This document shows, piece by piece, positions 57,578 through 64,000 of a stretch of DNA of 64,000 bases. This stretch comes from Myxocyprinus asiaticus (Eukaryota > Chordata > Actinopteri > Cypriniformes > Catostomidae). Under the pieces are notes generated by a model that searched no databases, had not been told where the DNA came from, and saw only the letters and a program-made list of their open reading frames with translations. How positions within the stretch are numbered: position 1 is the stretch's first letter; every line of letters begins with the position of its first letter. Location of the stretch: positions 23,732,156 through 23,796,155 of the forward strand of contig NC_059348.1 in NCBI RefSeq assembly GCF_019703515.2, given 5' to 3'. Position numbers and translations under genes: made by a program.

Positions 57578-57667
57578 GAATTTTCAACCAAGGCTACCTG
57601 TGTTCTAAATGTGGGATAGGGGCTCATAAGGGCTGTCTTGGAAGACTAGGAGTCTGTGGAGGAGCAG
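57576..57667 (+). CDS. vav3: vav3 exon encoding the rest of the C1 zinc finger
   Basis: Acceptor gctcttcag (second of two), donor gtacag. It encodes GIFNQGYLCSKCGIGAHKGC and LGRLGVCGGA. C-x2-C, H-x2-C and the final Cys complete the two zinc sites with the previous exon. Confidence 0.9.
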
Positions 57668-58410
57668 GTACAGAAGCCTCTGTATTATCCTGCTTGACAT
57701 TCAGTTTTTTTTTTCATGTGTGGTTCATGGGTTTTCAGACATGCCACATATATTTCAGTAAATGCAGTGATGTAGCCATTCTGCTATAGTATGAAGGTAA
57801 CATAGAGCAGTGCTTGAAGTGCAGGTACTTTTCCGTGTTAGTATTAAATTAGATTTTTTTTTAATTTTTAGTTTTTTTGGTAAATGATACTTGGAGACCA
57901 CTTTTGTTCACAACATATGTTTATTGCAGTGTTGTTAAACTCACCGCTGAGTTTTATGAAGAGAGCGATCAGATGTTTAGACTGTGACACAATTTTATCA
58001 AAATCCGTCGGAGGGTCACATAAATTGTTGGGCCACATCAAATCATCCACTGTATTACATTAAATAAAGAAATCACATCGTACCAGGAGACTCTGAGAAG
58101 TGGTGGTACGCAAGAAAAACTGCCGGTACTCTGTTGACTAAATTAGAGAAGTGCAGGTACTGTGAACCGGTGAGCAACTACCAACATCAAACACTGACGT
58201 ACCCACTTCAAGCACTAACATAGAGCTCACTGAGTATGTCATTTACATAGCGTGGGTTTCTAGACATACAGTAAGGCAACTAACTCAACTGGGCTTCATT
58301 GACTGGAGAGCTGGAATATTCCTAACAATGGCCTAGAATTGGAATTTTTACATGCACATATGATATTTTTTGCTATTTAATTTTCTTTTGCTCTCTCATC
58401 ATGATGTCAG
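57668..58410 (+). other. vav3 intron, no gene
   Basis: AT-rich; nothing else recognised. Confidence 0.4.
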
Positions 58411-58433
58411 GTTCTGCTGTTCAAAAGCAACAG
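58411..58433 (+). CDS. vav3: vav3 23-bp linker micro-exon (probable)
   Basis: Acceptor catgatgtcag and donor gtaaga enclose 23 bases that keep frame and encode GSAVQKQQ. Its place and composition fit the short linker after the C1 domain, but its length makes this uncertain. Exons for the SH3-SH2-SH3 part were not found before 64000. Confidence 0.55.
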
Positions 58434-58544
58434 GTAAGATAGAGAACAAACATGTGCATCAAAATCTGAATCTAAACAGTTTCTAATTTTTTTTTTCTTT
58501 CTTGTTTTACCAGTAAAAATATCACATCCCTAAAACAAGATGCA

Positions 58545-58745
58545 AGATGCATGAGAACCGCTGCCAGGGGCGGGGGAGACCCTTCCGTCCACCGAAAATG
58601 CGGCGGGGCGTTCCGTCCGCCAGGGGCCGGAGGACTGCCTCTGATCTGCCCTGGGGAGGCGCGGCTGTCGTCCACCAGGGGGTGGAGGAGTGGCCGAGGA
58701 CCAGGCTATGGCGTATCGGAGAACTGGCAAGTGAAATTTTTATTT
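58545..58745 (+). mobile_element. LTR-retrotransposon leader fragment next to repeat copy B
   Basis: GC-rich sequence with ccgtccgcc, ggggaggcgcggctgtcgtc, ggtggaggagtggccgagga and gcgtatcggagaactgg. It matches the leader at 17454-17610 in order. No LTR or primer site is attached. It stops where repeat copy B begins. Confidence 0.6.
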
Positions 58746-58984
58746 CAGTAGTTCGTATGTTAATGTAATCTTGTATTGAAGCAGTAAACATATTTGGCTT
58801 GCTGTCCGTATACTGGAGGGCTTGGATCTCGAGAGTTGACTCGACTCCTGATTCTATTTGGTAAATTGACTTGGCGGATGCTTCTGAATTGTTCTTCCCC
58901 CCAAAATCTGTATAGAGGGAGTGCTTTACGCGTTTGTTTGAAGGTGCGTTCTCAAAAGCCTTCGAGCGAGAGACCATCACTTGT

Positions 58985-59720
58985 CATAGAAGTGGACGAG
59001 CTCACGGTATGCGAACAGGGAAGGTGAAAATGAGAGTTGGCTCGCGCTGCGTTCGAAAGGGAGGACTTACACTGCGATTAGAACAGGAGACTGTTCTATG
59101 GAGAGAGAGAGAGCTCACGCCATTCGAACGGGTAAGCCCAGCAAGCAGTTGAATGGGGAAAATAAGAGGGAATGTTGGCTCGGACTGTGTTCGAAAGGGA
59201 GGGCTCACGCTGCGATTCAAATGGGAGCCTGCTCTATAGAGAGAGAGAGAGCTCACGGCATACGAATGGGTAAGCCCATCAAGTAGTCGAATGGGGAGAA
59301 TGGGAACGAGAGTTGGCTCACACAGCGTTCAAAAGGGAGGGCTCACACTGCGATTCGAATGGGAGACTGCTCCATAGAGAGAGAGAGCTCACGGCATTCG
59401 AACGAGTAAGCCCAGCAAGCAATCGAACGGGGAAGGTGCGAATGAGAGTTGGCTCACGCTGCATTCGAAAGGGAGGGCTCACATTGCGATTCAAATGGGA
59501 GGCTACTCCATAGAGAGAGAGAGATAGAGAGCTCACGGCATTCGAACGAGTAAGCCCAGCAAGCAATCGAACGGGGAAGGTGCGAATGAGAGTTGGCTCA
59601 CGCTGCATTCGAAAGGGAGGGCTCACATTGCGATTCAAATGGGAGGCTGCTCCATAGAGAGAGAGAGAGAGAGAGAGCTCATGGCATTCGAACGGGTAAG
59701 CCCAGCAAGCAATCGAACAG
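58985..59720. repeat. Minisatellite, about five units of 137-147 bp with (GA)n blocks
   Basis: Each unit contains gagctcacggcattcgaac, gtaagcccagcaagcaatcg, gagagttggctcacgctgc and a (GA)n tract of varying length. Unit landmarks are near 59113, 59258, 59395, 59538 and 59685. Open frames on both strands here are repeats. Confidence 0.85.
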
Positions 59721-59879
59721 GGCTTGTTTGCAAAGGTAGCCTCAATCAATATACTACACATAGATAGGGAAATATGGTGCTTTGAGAAGAGGAGGTGGTG
59801 ACTGCTATCTCCTGTAATGCTAGCTGCAGCTGCTGAGAAGCGAAGACAAAAGGCTTTGGCGGAAGCATGGTAAAATGCT

Positions 59880-60190
59880 TCTGCGGCTGTAGAGTAAAGT
59901 GGGCCTCCTGCGGGAGCAGAGTTAAGGCAGTGCTGTGGCAGTGGAGTAGAGGAGATGGAATAGTAAAAAAAGAGGAGGAGGGTGCTCCTGCGGGAGCGGA
60001 GTTTAAACTACTGCTGCGGCAGTAGAGTAAAGTGTGCCTCCTGTGAGAGCAGAGTTAAGGTGGTGCTGTGGCAGTGGAGTAGAAGTGATGGAATAGTAAA
60101 AGGGTGGGGTGGGGGGTGCTCCTGCGGGAGCGGAGTCTAAACCACTGCTGCGGCAGTAGAGTAAAGTGGACTGCTGCGGCAGTGGATTGA
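59880..60190. repeat. Tandem repeat with ctgcggcagt / ctcctgcgggagcgg motifs
   Basis: Units of roughly 130 bp alternate ctcctg(c/t)g(g/a)gagc and gctgtggcagtggagtag. Several motifs are palindromic (gctcctgcgggagc), giving short hairpins. Confidence 0.75.
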
Positions 60191-61133
60191 GTATTTGGGG
60201 GCATAGTGAAGGAGCTCCTGTGGGAGCGCTGCTGTGTTTCCATTGCTGTAGATGAACTTCTATGAAAGTATGGAACTTAGACATTGAAAGTGCCTGTGGA
60301 GAAAATATTAACAACCGTTTACTCACATTTGGTATGGATGGGGCACTGTTGCTGTGGTATCAAATAGGGCACAAAAGACTTCATTATCAACACCTGTAAG
60401 GGAAGCAAAGGTTAGTTTGTACTTACCTGTAGGGGGAGCAAATGGTTAGTTAGGAATATATAAATTTATGACCTTTATATACGTCTGTAAGGGAAGCAAA
60501 AGGTTAGTTATGGAAAACGTGTCAATTACATTTATATGCAGCTTTGAGGGAAGCGAATGGTTAGTTAAGAATACAACTTTATTACATTTGTCATGGCAGG
60601 GCACTGCTGTGTCAGTATCAAAATGCGAAAGGGGTGATGCTGTGGTATAATCGAGAGTATGCGGGCAATGCTGCGGCAGTATCGAGTGTAGGCGGGTGCT
60701 GCAGCACATTATCTGGTGGGGCACTATGGCTGCAATATCAATAGGGCACACATGGTTTATCACATTTAGGCATACCTTATTGTGTGTCTGGCTCATTTTG
60801 ACCATGAGCAAAGGAAATGCCAATGCCAAGGTTAACGGGAAAAGCTAAAAGGCTCTTAAGATTACTGCACCACCACTTCACTTGAACAGGAGAGCTCATA
60901 CTGTGTTTTGGACGGGAGAGCCCACGGAATGAATGACATGAAATCTCACTCGGCATTCGAATGGGAGAGCCCACCCTGAGATTCGAATGGGAGAGCCTGT
61001 ATTGTGGTCAAACGGGAGGGCCCACACTGCGATTCGAACGGGAGAGCCTGCGACCAATGCGCTGAGGCTCACACTGCATTCGATGGGAAAGCCTGCATAG
61101 AGTTCGAACGGAAGGGCCCACACTGCATGTCAC

Positions 61134-61688
61134 CTATAGTACAATATACTTGCATAGGAAATGCATCGCATAGCAATAGGTGTGAATTATCTAGGAATGC
61201 ATTGTGTTGCAGCTCTGCACTGCATACGGAAATGCAGGAGAAATGTGCTGGGAAATACAGTACGTCTTAATGTGAAAAACAGCATAAAATGATCTGAGAA
61301 ATAAGAGCTTTGGCTCTGTACTGCATACAGATATGCATGGACTTGCAATCATCATTGAAGGATTCACTTGAGGCCATTCGCTCCTTAGGAGTATAACTGT
61401 CACCTGTAGTACAATATACATCTTGCATAGGAAATGCATCACATAGCAATAGGTGTGAATTATCTAGGAATGCATTGAGTTCCAGTTCTGCACTGCATAC
61501 AGAAATGCAGGAGAAATGTGCTGGGAAATATAGTCTTAATAAACAATGTGAAAAACAGCATAAAATGATCTGAGAAATAAGAGCTTTGGCTCTGTACTGC
61601 ATGCAGATATGCAGGAGAAATGGACTTGCAATCATTACTGAAGGATACAATTGTGGTCATTCGCTCCTTAGGAGTATGACTGCCCCCT
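61134..61688. repeat. Two tandem units of about 275 bp at the end of copy B
   Basis: Both contain caatatac, gcataggaaatgcatc, taggtgtgaattatctagga and cagcataaaatgatctgaga, and end cattcgctccttaggagtat. Related units occur inverted at 23720-24060 in copy A. Confidence 0.8.
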
Positions 61689-61890
61689 GCTCGTGGGCTG
61701 TGATTTGTCAGATTAAAATTAACATGCTCCTCCGGAACCTCTGTTAATTAACTCCATTTATTGCTGGCTCATGCTGGGCTGTCGTGGCTCTTTTTTTCTG
61801 TGGTTTATGGTGGCACTAAAACCTCATCTTCCTCCTGGTGTTGCTCCAATATGGCCAACTGGCCTCAAACAGCTCGGCAGGAAATAGACA

Positions 61891-63347
61891 TAGGGTGGCC
61901 AGACGTCCTGTTTTTCCCAGGACAGTCCTGTATTCAAGCACTTTTTCTAGTGTCCCGACTTATTCTGAAAAAATGGTGTTTTGTCCTGTATTTCCCCTCT
62001 CCTAAAATGTCTTTATCACCTGTGCGGCTTTCTCAGCCACGTAAGTATTCTTATGAAAGGTAGCCAAGGATAAGGCTTGTAAAACGAGTAAAATCACACT
62101 GTGTTATTTGAAGTACATGATTGGATTAAACTATCCAATCACAATCCCCTATCAATAGACGTCCAGCTAGTGAACTGATTGAAGAGTCGGTTTGAAAGAG
62201 CACACAGATGAAATTGCGGCTGGAAAAATGTCAAGGAAGCATGCATCTACATTTAATGAGGGTCTTCAAAAAGAGTTTACATTTCTAAAAAAGGAGTCAA
62301 TGACAGAGCCTAGTAAAGTGAGGTGTGAGATTTGTGGAGCTCACTTTTCAATCGCCCATTGAGGCCGCACCGACTTCGTGCAGCATGTTCATTCAAAAAA
62401 GCATGTGGATGCTGCTAAAAGTGAGTGTGCCACACCAAGTGTTAGCGATTTCTTTGTGAAGCAAAGTTCCGAATCTGACAAGGTGCATGCAAGTGAAGGA
62501 CTTTTTGCTTATCATTCTGTTGTGCATGACCATGGCTTTGCACATTCATAACCTGAGAAAAGTCTTGCAGGCCAGGCTGGAGGAATCATTCATACCCTCT
62601 GACATTAAAAAGCAGTTGGATGCCCTGGTTGAAGCTGGTGACATGTGAGCGGATAATTTCTTTTGTGCAATGAGAATCTTTTATTCAGCATTGGTGGATT
62701 ACCTCCAAAATGGGAGCCGCTCATTGGAGAACACAGAAAAACTTGAGTGGGCCCTACTGAGAGACATCCCAGAGCGGAAAGACATTCAGAGCAGCCTCGA
62801 ACCCTTCTCCAGAATCCCTGCTCTCAGTTTGATTGACGAAACCACACTCTTTGATGAGTGGGCTTGGGCAAAAAACATTGTCACTCATCACATCACTGAG
62901 TGAAACATGAACAAGACTGCCATGTCTGAGAGATGGACAGACGTTTTTCGTGAGCTGGAGAGCAAGACCATCAACTTCGGAGTCTTTCCAAGGTCGTGGA
63001 GTTTGTTTTATGCCTGCCTGGGACATCTGCATTTGTGGAGTGTGTGCATTAATGAACACAGCATGGACACCGAATAAATCTCGACTCAGTGTAACAGTCA
63101 TGAAGGCAATGCTTTTCATACGTCTTAATTTTGGACTGGACTGCTCTGCATTTTACGATAAACTCTTGAAAGGCAAGCGCACACTGAGAAAAATTGCTGC
63201 CAGCAAAAAGTACAAGGTGACAACAGTTACAGATGCAGATGCAACCTCTACTTCGCATTGATCGGCGCCTAGGTAAGGATACCTTAATTTCATTATTGCT
63301 GGGAGGGGGCTGTCCCATTTTCCACAAGCAGGAATCTGGTCACCCTA
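61891..63347 (+). mobile_element. hAT-type transposon with BED-zinc-finger transposase remnants
   Basis: The ends tagggtggccagacgtcctg and caggaatctggtcaccctaa are inverted copies. From ATG 62228 the transposase reads MSRKHASTFNEGLQKEF, CEICGAHFSIAH and, after TGA at 62360, DFVQHVHSKKH (BED finger). Later pieces include FYSALVDYLQNGSRS and DETTLFDEWAWAKNIVTHHI; NFGLDCSAFYDKLLKG lies near the C-terminus. Much of the catalytic centre is missing, so it is inactive. Confidence 0.75.
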
Positions 63348-63351
63348 AATC

Positions 63352-64000
63352 AGGCTTCCTCAATAGGCGGCCCGCGAGAGAAAAATGTTTGGCCCGCGCT
63401 TTCAAATAGTGTTGTCAAGGTAACATCAGTGTAAGCACGTCTCTGTCACGAAAATTCAAAGGCAGCATCATGACAGCATTAATCTAACAGTGAAAACATG
63501 GCGAGTGTGAAGAAAAGAAAAGTGGACACGGAAAATAGACAATTCAAATGTGAATGGACTGAACAATTTCGTTTAAAGCTGACACTTTTTGAACGCGATC
63601 TTCGAGGGAGAAAGCTACACTTTCCGCATTGCAACAGCATTGCGAGAAACACCAGATGCGAGAGGACCCACTAATGCGTGACTTCGTGATGAGACTGGAA
63701 GAGAATTTCAAGGAGCGATTTGAGAGCTTTAACCTGTCAAGTGAACTACTTCTCTTCCTAAGACAGCCATTTTCAGTCCCAGCAGGTGGGCAATGGACTG
63801 CTGAGGCCAAACGGCTGGTTTCATCCTTAGATGAAGCATCTTTGCAGTTGGAGATTTTGGAAATGTCAAAGTCTGATTTGCTCAGAGAGCAACACAAGCA
63901 GGCTAGTGTTAGCAACTTTTGGACAAAAGTGGTTTCTCAAGCTAAATTCAAGAACAGCAGAATCACTGCAATGTTCCTACTTTCAATGTTCCCCTCCACT
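63352..64000 (+). mobile_element. Second hAT-type element, 5' part, running off the right edge
   Basis: After ctcaataggcggcccgcgag, ATG at 63498 gives MASVKKRKVDTENRQFKCEW, typical of GTF2IRD2/ZBED-like hAT proteins of fish. It then jumps to LTLFERDLRGRKLHFPH and, after a frameshift, REDPLMRDFVMRLEENFKER and WTAEAKRLVSSLDEASLQLE. The join after TEQF suggests an internal deletion removing the BED finger. The 123-residue reverse frame is a shadow. Confidence 0.72.

Larger units (their letters stand above)
10411..58433 (+). pseudogene. vav3: vav3-like Rho guanine-nucleotide exchange factor, partial and apparently damaged
   Basis: Vav proteins activate Rho/Rac GTPases downstream of tyrosine kinases. 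Seventeen plus-strand exons match VAV3 in order: CH (10411-10533, 16673-16789, 21980-22038), acidic region (22150-22214, 25828-25928), DH (26239-32248 and 36293-36379), PH (36514-36814) and C1 zinc finger (56626-57667), with a linker exon at 58411-58433. HIFLFD, NNPTTDK and EVYEDLM resemble VAV3 more than VAV1 or VAV2. Defects are: no recognisable first ~27 codons and TGA at 10405-10407; TAA at 22181 and a one-base loss in exon 4; a second frame change in exon 5; AT instead of GT after 36814; and the exon encoding the C-terminal PH part not found in the 20-kb gap before 56626. Most other exons have clean frames and splice sites, so decay is recent or some defects are sequence errors. Confidence 0.75.
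58746..61753 (-). mobile_element. Unnamed ~3-kb non-coding repeat, copy B (inverted relative to copy A)
   Basis: The left end, cagtagttcgtatgttaatg, is the complement of the right end of copy A; the right end, ctctgttaattaact, is the complement of its left end. It lacks the segment equivalent to 22604-23820 of copy A. It is full of tandem repeats: 58985-59720, 59880-60180, 60380-60570 and 61134-61688. No matching 8-bp flanking repeat is evident here. Confidence 0.65.

Noticed and set aside
10411..58433. Assignment of the GEF gene to VAV1 or VAV2
   Set aside because: Segments such as [27 protein letters not shown] and EVYEDLM, and proximity to an endophilin-B1-like gene, fit VAV3 better; C1 and acidic segments alone would not have decided it.
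58547..58768. GC-rich overlapping open frames of 60-150 residues
   Set aside because: They match the untranslated leader of the LTR element at 17454-17610 and have no conserved protein.
59002..59761. Ser-Leu-rich minus-strand open frames of 84-147 residues
   Set aside because: They are periodic translations of the 137-147-bp minisatellite.

Overview
The window is vertebrate nuclear DNA from a ray-finned fish, most likely a cyprinid. Protein-coding exons are short, have GT-AG boundaries and lie in long AT-rich introns. The interspersed repeats (DIRS-type retrotransposons, L1-clade LINEs, Tc1 and hAT transposons, tRNA-derived SINEs, hairpin MITEs) are of kinds common in carp-like fishes. No bacterial genes, rRNA, free-standing tRNA genes or CRISPR arrays were seen. 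Most long open frames are transposon remnants or simple-sequence artefacts.

Three host genes are supported. (1) Positions 391-983, minus strand: the first two coding exons of an endophilin-B gene (sh3glb1-like); the rest lies left of the window. (2) Positions 4300-7978, minus strand: a complete nine-exon selenoprotein J gene with 342 codons, an in-frame UGA at codon 262, and a canonical SECIS hairpin at 4129-4207 in the 3' UTR. (3) Positions 10411-58433, plus strand: seventeen recognisable exons of a vav3-like Rho-GEF covering the CH, acidic, DH, PH and C1 parts. The SH3-SH2-SH3 part is not in the window. The order sh3glb1 - selJ - vav3, and the residue matches, fit VAV3 better than VAV1 or VAV2. 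This vav3 copy looks damaged: the N-terminal half of exon 1 is unrecognisable with a stop just upstream, exon 4 has a nonsense codon and a frame change, exon 5 has a second frame change that restores frame, the exon 14 donor is altered, and the exon after it was not found. It may be a decaying duplicate, as expected in a lineage with genome duplication; sequencing error is the alternative.

The introns of vav3 hold most of the repeats. At 11300-15860 and 47748-53035 are two L1-clade LINEs on the minus strand. At 33388-36002, 41910-45910 and 53036-54612 are three different DIRS-type remnants. Two LTRs (44792-45184 and 46964-47282) stand alone with perfect 5-bp target duplications. At 17201-17840 is an LTR followed by a tRNA-Phe primer site. 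At 37264-39936 is a Tc1 element split by a second transposon, and at 61891-63347 and from 63352 are hAT elements. A pair of about 3.1-kb non-coding repeats (22550-25718 and 58746-61753) of one unnamed family lies in opposite orientations 33 kb apart.

The most notable host feature is selJ: its UGA lies one base before an exon junction, and its C-terminal metal-site region carries a Cys-x-Cys where catalytic ADP-ribosylglycohydrolases have acidic residues.
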